A DNA stretch of 20,402 nt from Ophiothrix spiculata (lineage: Eukaryota; Echinodermata; Ophiuroidea; Amphilepidida; Ophiotrichidae): the NCBI GenBank assembly GCA_000969725.1, contig JXSR01S018942.1; one strand, given 5' to 3'. Positions 9,660-18,060 of this stretch are shown here, one piece after another. How positions within the stretch are numbered: position 1 is the first letter of the stretch; each line of letters starts with the position of its first letter. Position numbers and translations under genes: made by a program. Under the pieces are notes generated by a model that did not search any database, was not told the DNA's origin, and worked only from the letters and a program-made list of their open reading frames with translations.

Positions 9660-9990
9660 AAGTTGTATAACAGCTTTCCTGCATGATTTACTTTACCGAC
9701 CAAGTGTAATGGAATCAAGAAGTAATTTTTGGAGCGTGAAATTTATTATACGATAAAACATCTTAACACTTAGTAATCACCGTGATGGTTCAAGAGCATC
9801 CGTGCTTTTAACAGAAATCAGATTATTTGTGATCAAAACAGAACCTGTTTAAATTGCTTGTTGGAATGGCTGAGAGAGGCTTGCCCTTGGCTACGGTGGG
9901 ACGTGTCGTCTGTAATGGACACTCGTATGTCATGGTTTACATGAATCTGAGTCTGAAGAGGGAAAAGTGCACAGGATGTTGATTACTGCT
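9660..9990. repeat. Tandem duplication, downstream copy
   Basis: This is the second copy of the 9178-9433 block, offset by about 480 bp. It carries an extra segment of about 70 bp after GGTGGGAC (9896-9903). Part of that region (GGCTA..G..GTGT....TA.TGGACACT) faintly resembles the later 18.7-kb duplication. The pyrimidine microsatellite at 9605-9622 lies just upstream of it. Confidence 0.72.
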
Positions 9991-10052
9991 GTTTGACTGA
10001 ACTCAAACTTATTTCTCTGAATTTTCAGTAATGCTACAACCTTCAAAAGTAC

Positions 10053-10166
10053 CTCATCAAAAATATAATCTTACAAGGTCCCTAATCACCTTAAATTGGT
10101 CTTTATTTTTTGACTAGGCAAGTAAGATTATATTTATATGAAGAATTTTTTGTCATCTTTGATGAG
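10053..10166. repeat. Interrupted foldback repeat
   Basis: The left arm CTCATCAAAAATATAATCTTAC at 10053-10074 is matched, inverted, by GTAAGATTATATTT at 10122-10134 plus TTTGATGAG at 10158-10166, with about 23 bp inserted in the right arm. It is a small hairpin element or remnant without a clear target duplication. Confidence 0.65.
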
Positions 10167-10668
10167 TTACTAAACTTGCTAAATGTAACATCTTTCAGAA
10201 CTATCAGTGTCTTTGTTTATTATTTATTTGTAAGTGTATTTTTACTAATGCTCCATAAATACCTATAAAGCTTCATGTGGCTAAATATGGGCAATCATTA
10301 ATCAAAAAACTTTATTAAGCTTTGTAACTTATGATTCGCTAAGCAAGTATTTCGCATATATGTTTGTTAATTTTTCAATATAAGTATGTTTTCACTAATT
10401 TTTACCAAAAAATTGAACTTGCTGTTAATAATTGAAGAAAAATGTCAAACTTACAACTATCTGCTGATTTACGAAGCTTTGTATACCAGTGTGAACCCTT
10501 TTAACCAGGAGGGTGCTGAGCGCATTCTTTGGTATGTATGCTACTCAGAAAAATGGTCAGAATAGGGTGCCGTTTCAGGGTAACCTTTGTTATTTTAAGA
10601 TATCTTCAACGTTTATGGTTACTTTGTTGCCAGCTATTCTATAATTCAAAGAAATACAAAACAACATA
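10167..10668. other. Intronic stretch with nothing recognisable
   Basis: This is AT-rich and non-coding, with no repeat pairs found. Confidence 0.55.
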
Positions 10669-10973
10669 AGGCCAAAGAAAAAAATAGTCTATCTCAGCTT
10701 CCCGCGCACCTAGCTTTTAAAAATCCAAATTAAGCACATTTTTTTTTTTTTTTTTTAATTTTTGAGAGATTTTCATTTTTTTTCATCTTTTTTTTCCTAC
10801 TACTGGAAAAAAAAGTTAAATAAACGGCCGCAAAAATTGTGGCCGAAAAATGCAATAAAAAAAAAATTAAGGGGTATTTCCGCATCCACATAGCCCTTTT
10901 TACTTAAAAAAAAAAAAACGCATAGTGCTTAGAGTTTTGACCTTAAGCTGAGACAGAGTTCTTTTTTTGGCCT
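10669..10973. mobile_element. MITE-like inverted-repeat element, T-rich interior
   Basis: The left AGGCCAAAGAAAAAAATAG then TCTATCTCAGCTT pairs with the complement of the right arm AGGCCAAAAAAAGAACTC then TGTCTCAGCTTAAGG. The arms are about 32 bp with several mismatches. The interior has a 19-base T run near 10738, long A runs, and a short inverted pair CGGCCGCAAAAATTGTGGCCG. Flanks do not give a clear target duplication (ACATA on the left, AAAAG on the right). Confidence 0.7.
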
Positions 10974-11021
10974 AAAAGCTTCCAATTGTATTATCATTAA
11001 TGTTTTTATGACAGTGAATTG

Positions 11022-11165
11022 AATATGTGCCATTGAGAGTCCATTTCTGTGTGTTACGCCATTTAGGGGTCAAATGTCCATTACACCATTTATGGGTCAA
11101 TTTCACTGTATTATACCATTTTGGGGTATGAATTTGAATATTTTATGCCAGAGGGTTAGATTTTT
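11022..11165. repeat. Minisatellite, about five degenerate 27-32 bp units
   Basis: Units are anchored by ATGTGCC (11025), TTACGCC (11054), TTACACC (11081), TTATACC (11111) and TTATGCC (11143). Most are followed by ATTTNGGGGTCAA-type sequence, and a possible further worn unit lies near 11181. Unit length varies between 27 and 32 bp. Confidence 0.72.
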
Positions 11166-11475
11166 CTGTACATAAATACTACATTAGGGTCCAATTTTTA
11201 GTTACTCTGACAAGCATATGTACCACTTTATTCTTTGAGCACCCCAGACCTTTTACAAATCTGGATCACTTGGAAATGAGATTTTTCTTATGATTTTAGT
11301 TCAAACAACTTTGGCTTAAATAACTTGATAAAAACAGACGATCATACACCCAACCGATTAAGTGTGCTAATAGACTTCCTATATATGAACATTTTAAGGA
11401 TGAAGTACTCCAGTATATTCCCATGATATCTACTAAATTAAACTAGCTGAAGCAAAATGGGGAAAACTCTCAGAC
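11166..11475. other. Intronic stretch with nothing recognisable
   Basis: This is AT-rich sequence between the minisatellite and the first copy of the 11.5-13.1 kb repeat family. No open frame or repeat pair was found. Confidence 0.5.
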
Positions 11476-11479
11476 AGTG

Positions 11480-11615
11480 ACAGTATTGTACAATAAAGTT
11501 TATCGTGTTACGTGAGCAACATCATGTATATAGCATATGGCGCAGACTGTTCCTGATGAAATAAAACATGTTCAAACTGCTAACAGAAATCAGTGAGAAA
11601 AATATGTCTAGGCCG
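11480..11615. repeat. Local dispersed repeat, copy A
   Basis: ACAATAAAGTTTATCGTGTTACGTGAGC then ATCATGTATA recurs at 12081 and 13005. The downstream phrase GTTCAAACTGCTAACAGAAATCAGTGA is echoed near 13100 (ATAGAAATCAATGAG) and at 15000 (GTTCAAATTGTAGACAGAAATCAATGA). Confidence 0.68.
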
Positions 11616-11884
11616 TATGTCTACGATGCATTACTGTATTAGAACTTTATTTTATTAGCAGCTCTTATTTCAGAAAATTGCAACTTTGGTGAAGGTTTAC
11701 GTCTTTCTTGCTTTCTATATATCTCGGTCATATTTGCACGTTGTTTAAAGAGAGGTGTTGTAGATGGAATCAGGTTGTAGCAATAGAACATATATTTAGG
11801 ATTATCAGATATTTGCAGAACACAGATGCCAAGATTCTTTTTGTGTCAAATGTGGCAATGCAGCACCTTAATAGCTCAAATAAT

Positions 11885-12140
11885 ATGTTACGAAACAAAA
11901 AGTGAAAAAGGACACTACAACCTATTATATCTATAAATTTCTAATGGCAGCCATAAAAATGTGGATACTTTTTGTTTTTGTTCCAGTGACAGTGTATAAC
12001 TCTAATAAAATTGATTACAAGTTAATGAAATCAGAAAAAAAATTTACAAACATAAATTTGTGAACCATGTCTTTATTAGGCAATAAAACAATAGTGTTAC
12101 AGGAGCAGCTTACATCATGTATATATAAAGCAAGAGAGAA
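11885..12140. repeat. Local dispersed repeat, copy B
   Basis: This matches copy C (12828-13060) in order: ATGTTACGAAACA...GGACACTACAACCTAT, ATAAATTTCTAATG, TTGTGAACCATGTCTTTATT, AATAAAACAATAGTGTTAC, CATCATGTA. Offset from copy A is about 590 bp. Confidence 0.7.
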
Positions 12141-12169
12141 ATTTTTAGGCTGATAGCCATGGATAACCC

Positions 12170-12193
12170 CCCCCCCCCCCAAAAAAAAAAAAA
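12170..12193. repeat. Poly-C / poly-A homopolymer junction
   Basis: A run of about 11 C is followed directly by about 13 A. It is prone to length variation and sequencing error. Confidence 0.9.
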
Positions 12194-12329
12194 CCCTCTA
12201 ATAAAGCTTGTTTATTTTTCTTTATTTATTTCTTGATCTAGAAAGGTGATTCGGTACATATATGCCTTGCCTGCCACTTCTTAAACCCCCATTTTTAAAA
12301 TAGTTCCAGTTTCCTAGTCCTAAGTTTCA

Positions 12330-12478
12330 GATATTGGTCCACACACTAGCTCCTGAAAAAGAACCTGTGGAAGCGTGTAGGGACTGAAAACCAGATACAC
12401 ACACAGCGTTGGGATCATGGGAATTGAACCTGGGACTCATTGGTGCAAAGCAACAGAAGTGCCAATCCTCAAAGTAAT
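12330..12478 (-). mobile_element. tRNA-derived SINE fragment
   Basis: Read on the minus strand, GGTTCAATTCCC (12430 down to 12419) is a canonical RNA polymerase III B box. It is preceded by GGCACTTCTGTTGCTTTGCACC and ATGAGTCCCA, the layout of the second half of a tRNA-like SINE head. The A-box region (about TGAGGATTGG, near 12468) is degraded. Downstream non-tRNA sequence (ACACACAGC..., CTGGTTTTCAGTCCC) continues to about 12330 without a clear 3' tail. It cannot fold as a functional tRNA cloverleaf as far as I can see, so I call it a SINE and not a tRNA gene. Confidence 0.68.
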
Positions 12479-12518
12479 ACTTGACACATTGTGCACCTGA
12501 CTACGCTTGTGGCAATGT

Positions 12519-12801
12519 AAAGGCCAAATCATAGTCGGCCTCCAAACAAAATTTTTCCTACCAAACATTTGGTCGTGACGTCAAAATGACGAGTGACTCA
12601 AAACAAAATAACTTCAACACCAAGTTGAGACCGAATAAAATTTTGCGCTAGATTGCACATGCTATTGAATTGCCATATACATTGGACCAAATGTTTGCTA
12701 ACCGTTCATACTTTAAGTTCGATGGCAAATATTTGGTTACGTCACGACCAAATGTTTGGTAGGAAAAATTTTGTTTGGAGGCCGAGTATGAATTCGCCTT
12801 A
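12519..12801. mobile_element. MITE with about 60-bp terminal inverted repeats
   Basis: The left AAGGCCAAATCATAGTCGGC then CTCCAAACAAAATTTTTCCT then ACCAAACATTTGGTCGTGACGT is matched, inverted, by the right end from 12800 inward. The central 45 bp are essentially identical, and four or five mismatches fall in the outermost 16. ATTTGGTC and GACCAAAT-type motifs also recur inside (12684, 12731). The outermost bases (GTAAAGG, and complemented GTTAAGG) suggest a TA- or TTAA-like target that has mutated. The interior is non-coding. Confidence 0.88.
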
Positions 12802-12827
12802 ACAAAGCAGTAGCTCCCAAGACTGTG

Positions 12828-13140
12828 TTATGAAACATAAAGGACATCATAACCTATAGATAAAATCCATAAACTTTTAATGATAACTGTTGGATGCTCT
12901 TATATTTTTGTAATTTGTATTCCGTAAACTGTTCTAATGTAATTGATGAAATGAAATATGAGATGAAAATTACAATACACAATTTATGAACCACATCTTT
13001 ATTTGATAATAAAGTAATTGCGTTACGTGAGCATCATCATGTACTAGACACATGGGGCCTGACTGTGTTTGTGATGAGTAAGGGTATGTTTGATTTAAGT
13101 GATAGAAATCAATGAGCAAGTTTGAAATTGTATTGCATAT
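12828..13140. repeat. Local dispersed repeat, copy C
   Basis: Matches are ATGAAACATAAAGGACATCATAACCTAT, CATAAACTTTTAATG, TTATGAACCACATCTTTATT, AATAAAGTAATTGCGTTACGTGAGC and ATAGAAATCAATGAGC. The gap from copy B (about 925 bp) is enlarged by the SINE fragment and the inverted-repeat element that lie between them. Confidence 0.7.
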
Positions 13141-13254
13141 TTATGTAGAGAGAGAATGGTACAAATTAACCGATACTACAGTGTGTCCCAGAATGAAGTT
13201 ATCAAGATTTCAATGCCACATAGTTCAAAAACTAAATTATCCGAGACAATGAAA

Positions 13255-13412
13255 GTTAGTGACAATCATGCTTGATGTCTTCACTTGCTGTGGTGCAAAA
13301 CTGAAGAAAATCCATTCTCTAGTTTTCTAGAAATGAGCGTTTGAAGCTCCAGAGGAATTTGAACACTTTTCCCAGTTTGGAGAGGTCGTAAAAATCCAGC
13401 GGTAATTTGCAG
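13255..13412. repeat. Left arm of a large inverted repeat
   Basis: This is about 85% identical to the reverse complement of 14489-14646. Shared blocks include GATGTCTTCACTTGCTGTGG, TGCAAAACTGAAGAAAATC and ACACTTTTCCCAGTTTGGA. A minus-strand open frame over it (13281-13481) shares QTGKSVQ and LHHSK with the frame on the other arm. Differences are not concentrated at third codon positions (I count roughly 11, 8 and 5 at positions 1, 2 and 3), so coding constraint is not supported. Confidence 0.82.
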
Positions 13413-13885
13413 CGGTAATTCGCAGAGGAAGTATGCGAGCAAGGGAGTCATCTTTACCAACATTTCTGTTTTGTTTCGCATGTTGCTTCTCCTTGATGAT
13501 GCCTTGGAGTCTTAGTAAAGGTTCAACTGAATGTTAACTCGGCTTCTTTTTTGCAGTTCTTTCTGTCATCTGATACCATAAGCTAAATATTTTGTGATAT
13601 TTTTAAGATGGGCTACTCGTGCGATGAGGATATCTGGCTAAATGGAAATGTTAAATAAATCTTTCCATTGTTTCAATGATACCTGCACTTTTCAGGTATT
13701 GGTCAATCATGATTCTCTCTTCTCCATTGACAAATATATGTTTGCTTTGAATTACCAAATTCCTACAACCACTGCTACAAGGGTACCAGCCCTTTAGCGT
13801 GCTTTCAAATGGCCCGCTAAATGATTTTCCTGAATCATTACCTAATAAAATATATTAAATGATTTTTACATATGAAAAGGAACCA
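13413..13885. other. Spacer of the inverted repeat, first half
   Basis: This contains short duplicated GCGGTAATT(T/C)GCAG units at 13399-13425 and otherwise plain AT-rich sequence. Nothing else was recognised. Confidence 0.5.
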
Positions 13886-13889
13886 GATT

Positions 13890-14380
13890 TAGGTTTATTT
13901 ATTTATTTAATGGCTCTTATAAAGCGCATTTCCAAAAAAGATCAATGCGCTGTACATGATAAAAACATTAAAATACATCATAATATAAACATTATAAAAT
14001 CAGCAACACACGAAATTACAAATACATCAGAAATTTTATACAATATTTAAAAAATGAGTTGGTGCACAGCACCAGCTACAGATATTATACACAATTAAAT
14101 TATGCAACATTACAAAATTGATACAATATAACCATGAAATAGCAAGGGGTAAAAACACATGTAATAAAATAAGTACCAAAAACACAGGACCAAAAGCAAC
14201 TCAAATGAAATATACTGGGAAATCAATTTGTGGGAAACAAATGTGTTTTCAACAATTTTTTAAAAATTTTGACCGTTGGTGCATCACGAATAGATAAAGG
14301 GAGAGCATTCCAAAGCTTAGGACCTAAAATGGAAAACCTATGATCACCATACAATTTCTTTGTTGGGGGGACATTTAAAC
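13890..14380 (-). mobile_element. Dispersed repeat with GCGC hairpin, probable retroelement 3' part
   Basis: TTTATTTATTTATTTAATGG then CTCTTATAAAGCGCATT...AATGCGCTGTACA (hairpin GCGCATT/AATGCGC at 13925-13950), followed about 330 bp later by TTGGTGCATCACGAATAGA, GAGCATTCCAAAGCTTAGGA and CCTAAAATGGAAAACCTATG, resembles a type of interspersed repeat I have seen in many aquatic animal genomes. The family name is not certain. The orientation is inferred from the TATTTATT-like tail at the low-coordinate end. Confidence 0.45.
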
Positions 14381-14488
14381 GTGTATTAGAATTAGGTTAG
14401 AATAATCTTGAAAACAAAGACACTTATAATTGAACAAATATTATCATGATTATGTCTGTAATAATGGCGTTCTTTGTTACATGGTTAT

Positions 14489-14646
14489 GCTGCAAATCGC
14501 CGTGGAAATTTTACAACTTATCCAAACTGGGAAAAGTGTCCAAACCACTGTGGAGTTTCAAACGATCACTTACAGAAAACTAAAGCACAGATTTTCTTCA
14601 TTTTTGCACCACAGCAAGTCAAGACATCTTGACAATGATTGGAAAC
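14489..14646. repeat. Right arm of a large inverted repeat
   Basis: This is the inverted partner of 13255-13412, separated from it by about 1.08 kb that contains another dispersed repeat. The arrangement could be two copies of one family inserted in opposite orientations, or a large foldback element. No target duplication was identified. Confidence 0.82.
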
Positions 14647-14799
14647 ATAGGCATTTTTGGAAAAACAATACATATTCATAAGAGGAAAATCAAACAATTT
14701 TTTTGTTAATAAATTCTTGATTTCCAAATCAAAATCGGGATCAAATTTCGGAAATGGCTCCTGCTGAAAAGACGGCTCCCGGTTCTCTGGAAATATTAA

Positions 14800-14840
14800 G
14801 GACCAGGAGCCACTTTTTTCAGATTTCTGACTCCTGGTCC
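14800..14840. repeat. GC-containing hairpin
   Basis: GGACCAGGAG at 14800-14809 pairs with CTCCTGGTCC at 14831-14840, a perfect 10-bp stem with a 21-bp loop. Nearby GGCTCCTG and GGCTCCCGG echoes (14756, 14774) suggest it sits in a small repeat-derived block. Confidence 0.8.
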
Positions 14841-14994
14841 ATGTCAGGTTAGAAAAAGCTTGTGTATATCTTCTGACCTTTTTTATCATTGTGCCGAAGA
14901 GATATTGAATAGACGTATAGGGCACAGTTTTGATGTTTAACTCCAAATGTTCCCATTTACATTTTGTGTTCGACAGATATCTTATGGATAGAAT

Positions 14995-15030
14995 TAGACG
15001 TGTTCAAATTGTAGACAGAAATCAATGAAA
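14995..15030. repeat. Fragment of the 11.5-13.1 kb local repeat, copy D
   Basis: GTGTTCAAATTGTAGACAGA then AATCAATGAAAC matches copy A at 11568-11600 (ATGTTCAAACTGCTAACAGA then AATCAGTGAGAA). It is short but clear. Confidence 0.55.
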
Positions 15031-15392
15031 CTGTTTATACATGGCTGGAGACATTGCTTTATATGACATCAAGATGGGGCACTCTCATCAAGGATATCGC
15101 TGAAAAGTGCAATGCATTTTCCAGTTTTCACAGCTGTATCAAACAACATTTTACAAACATTTTAATTTCCCAGTCCAAGTCATTAACTAATAAAGCGTAT
15201 GTCCTTGCACTTCCAAATCAGAAGGGATCTGTAGTCAAAAAAGATGATATTCAAAAATTGATCAAGAAATTTCTATTTGGACAGGAGTTATCAAGATAAT
15301 ACACACACAAAAAAAACTATACAGTGCTCACCATCTTATTTACTGTGTGTAAAGACGTTTCCTAAAAAAGAAATGGAAACCAATAATGATAT
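15031..15392. other. Intronic stretch with one unrecognised small open frame
   Basis: An 81-codon plus-strand open frame at 15054-15299 has the most protein-like composition in the intron (basic C-terminus, mixed residues). I recognise no family, see no splice or translation context, and do not call it a gene. Confidence 0.4.
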
Positions 15393-15396
15393 TTAA

Positions 15397-15845
15397 AGGC
15401 ATTAGCCATGATCACCTAAGTGAAGTTCAACTTTTCTCAATACCTTATTTTATTGCATTTTTAGAAAGTACTTCCAATTACTAACTAATATCCATAACTT
15501 GAACATTTATAGTAAAACAGACAATTATTTGTGATTTACTAAATTCTAAAAGTGTAAACTTCTTTGCTTTGCTACTAACAATATATTTTAGTGAAGAAAT
15601 CAAGTTCAACCTAGTTAAAAGAATAATGTTCATTTTTAAATCAACAGTCATACATCTGGAATCTCAAACTTTAGGAAAATAGAAACACTGCTGACAGAAT
15701 CGCAAGAAATTAATTTGGCTGACAATTGTCTTTTTAAAGCAAGTGTTATGATTTTGTTTGTTTGTTTCGATTCTATTAAGGTCTTTTCTTTGATTAAAAT
15801 AAGTTTTCACAAGTTTTCATACCCAGGTGGATCATGGCTAATGCC
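15397..15845. mobile_element. TTAA-like MITE with AGGCATTAGCCATGATC ends
   Basis: The left AGGCATTAGCCATGATC-ACC and the complemented right end AGGCATTAGCCATGATCCACC match apart from one indel. TTAA is present next to each end (15393-15396 and 15846-15849), with a one-base shift relative to the inverted repeat. A mutated TTAA duplication is therefore likely but not exact. The interior of about 410 bp is AT-rich and non-coding. Confidence 0.82.
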
Positions 15846-15849
15846 TTAA

Positions 15850-16339
15850 AATCCCTTTAGAAACAAGAGGTAAATAGAAAAGTTACAGGAAATAATACAA
15901 ATTGCATCCCCCGGGATTGCATCTCAACAGCACATATATTTTTGACAGATATTATATACAAAACATGTCACCTACAATTGTGGAAAAAGTCTTGGCACAA
16001 TTATCTTTGCATGTTATTGATTTCGCACGCTTTCCCCGTTCCCCACTCAATGTTGATCCGAACACAAGGAGCATCTTTACATCCAACATTGAAACAGGGG
16101 TGAGGAAGGATATGGTCAGAAGAGAAGAGTTCTTTATTGCCTTCAAGTTTACCCACCTCTTACTGTAATTTCTAGTGTTTTAAACGGATGAATGCACCTG
16201 AAAAGACTCCAATGTTCCAACGACTTTCTTTCAGGATTGTAGAACAGAACATAATAGAATAGCACATTGCCTTGGGAGTGACAGCAAAGAACATCGGTGA
16301 TGGCAATTACAGAGCTGCCCTCAACTAGGATGAGCATTG
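15850..16339. other. Less AT-rich intronic block with nested short inverted repeat
   Basis: CCCCGTTCCCCACTCAATGTTG at about 16034 pairs with CAACATTGAAACAGGGGTGAGG at 16085. An 88-codon plus-strand open frame (15902-16168) and a minus-strand one (15952-16146) overlap here. Neither shows a recognisable domain. It may be a worn dispersed repeat. Confidence 0.45.
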
Positions 16340-17160
16340 CCATTTCACGCTATGTTCATCACATTCATGGTTTATGAAGTCTTGAATGACAGGGATCAAA
16401 TTGTCAGCTTTTTTTCATTTTATTACATCCAGGATTGTCAGCTTCTTTTGCTTTATTTCATCAAGGAATTTGAAATATATGAAGTAACAGGAAAGTTTTA
16501 CTCTGCACATATTATATTTATTCCTAGTTTTGCTAAAACAGATTGAACATTCATTACGCTTGGTAATTATTACCCAGTTTGCTAACAGCAAGTAGGTGTT
16601 ACCAACTTAACACCTCTTACAAGACTTTAAAGCTATTTTAATGATATGAAATATTGAAGAAAAGGGCAAATTCAAGTCTGCTAACATTAAATTTCTCTAC
16701 TTGTTAGCTTATATGGATAATTACTACAAGTAAAAGGTAACTGGTAAGTCACACACTACCAATGTATATATGATGTGTTCTGACTAAATGTTATTCTTGA
16801 TAGTCTCTGGTAGCTGTGAAAAAAGTATCTGAAATGTGTCAATTTTATGATGTTTGTAAGCAGAAGTGTTCCAGTTGCGTGTTTAGTAATTTCATCAATT
16901 TAAGTTTCTTGCACAATGATACCAAAATCTTTTTTTCACTGTTCTAGAGACATGCATGCATGAAGTACCTTTCGTCAGAATATGCTTAATGAACCCAAAT
17001 GACAACAATTATTAATTGTAACACCTACCTCCCAACTGCTAATTAATGTTTCACCATTTCGCACATTCACGGTTCATAAAGATGTGAATGAGATGCACAA
17101 AATTAAACTTGTCAGTTTCTGCTTTCATCAATTCCTACTAAATTTTAGAAATTAAAAGAA
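16340..17160. repeat. Possible diverged duplication (16340-16470 and 17050-17150)
   Basis: CACATTCATGGTTTATGAAG...GAATGA...TTGTCAGCTT...TTCATC (16360-16460) resembles CACATTCACGGTTCATAAAG...GAATGA...CTTGTCAGTTT...TTCATC (17062-17130). A GTAGGTGTTAC / GTAACACCTAC inverted pair (16591 and 17019) also lies between them. Within the first copy, GATTGTCAGCTT-type units repeat twice at a period of about 36-38 bp (16399, 16435). Confidence 0.45.
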
Positions 17161-17254
17161 AGGTTAGTAGGAGTTAAAGATTTGATCTGCACGCTCTCAT
17201 TCTTTGGTTTCCTGTCAGAAATAACTATGTTGTTATGTTGTAATATGACTTTAA

Positions 17255-17739
17255 GGGGGGAAAGCACCTTACTCAATTTTATGTTTTTGCAAATTTATTT
17301 TGTACCATAACTTTTGAACAAAGTGCTTAAAGTGAATAAAAGTATACATTTCCAGAAAAAATTACCTTTGAATGGGAATTTTAATTTAAAAACACCCACT
17401 CGGATGTTTAGAATTTTGGCCAAAATTTTTGATTTTCATGCCAAAAAGGTCAAAAAATGACCAAAAATGGAAAAACGTGAATTTTTGACCTTAGGTCATT
17501 TTTAAAAAAATTGTTATTTCTAGCTTGTCCGGAAGCCCAAATTGGCCTAAAAATGTTTTTTTGTGTGATTTTCTCAAAAAATGTTATTTTAGGTCAAAAA
17601 TCAACATCACCATCATGTTCCTTGTGAAAATTCCTTTCTGGAAATGTATACTTTTATTTACTTTAAGCACTTTGTTCACAAGTTATGGTACAAAATAAAT
17701 TTGAAAAAACTTAAAAATTTAGTAACGTGCTTTCCCCCC
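17255..17739. mobile_element. TTAA-flanked MITE with about 110-bp terminal inverted repeats
   Basis: TTAA abuts both ends exactly (17251-17254 and 17740-17743). The left arm 17255-17367 starts GGGGGGAAAGCACCTTACT. The right arm, complemented from 17739, starts GGGGGGAAAGCACGTTACT. They remain alignable through TTATTTTGTACCATAACTT and ACAAAGTGCTTAAAGT to TACATTTCCAGAAA at roughly 85-90% identity. The interior is A/T-rich with repeated GGTCAAAAA/TTTTTGACC palindromic phrases (17448-17500) and no transposase. It is a non-autonomous TTAA-targeting element, piggyBac-like by target only. Confidence 0.93.
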
Positions 17740-17916
17740 TTAACATGTATTGTTTTTAGAGATTTTAAGGTCAAAATCTCTTTTTGAACAGAACAATTTT
17801 AAAAGAGAATCCCGACCTGACTTTTAACATTTTCCCCCAAAGGGCCACACGACAATGTTTTTCTTGGCCTAATCTTTGTACCTCAAGATTGAAATTAACA
17901 TCATGGACAGTAAATA

Positions 17917-18058
17917 CAGTGGAGCCTCGTTAACACAAAATGTTTGTTAGGACCCAAGTATTGATTTCATATGTGAAATCAGTTGGATTACACAAAATCC
18001 TGATAACCCAAATGAAACTCTTTGGCCCCAGTGATTTTGTGTCAATGAGGTTCCACTG
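17917..18058. mobile_element. pogo/Tigger-like MITE
   Basis: The left end CAGTGGAGCCTCGTTAACAC and the complemented right end CAGTGGAACCTCATTGACAC match at all but three of 20 bases, both continuing AAAAT. TA flanks both ends (17915-17916 and 18059-18060). CAGTGGAACCTC-type ends with TA targets are characteristic of pogo/Tigger elements in the Tc1-mariner superfamily. At 142 bp it carries no transposase. The 102-codon frame at 17940-18248 runs out through its right end and is not a gene. Confidence 0.9.
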
Positions 18059-18060
18059 TA

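Noticed and set aside
12419..12478. Functional tRNA gene
   Set aside because: The B box is good but the A box is degraded, no cloverleaf with an acceptor stem is evident, and the sequence continues as a SINE body.
13281..13481. Minus-strand frame sharing QTGKSVQ...LHHSK with 14430-14681 as a conserved protein
   Set aside because: The two lie on arms of an inverted DNA repeat. Substitutions fall mostly at first and second codon positions, the opposite of protein conservation, and the opposite-strand frame contains stops.
15054..15299. 81-codon open frame as a small gene or nested exon
   Set aside because: No family recognised, no splice or initiation context, and it lies in a repeat-rich intron. 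An open frame of this size is expected by chance in 20 kb.
15902..16168. 88-codon open frame overlapping a minus-strand frame as a gene pair
   Set aside because: Both frames arise from a less AT-rich, hairpin-containing block with no recognisable domain.
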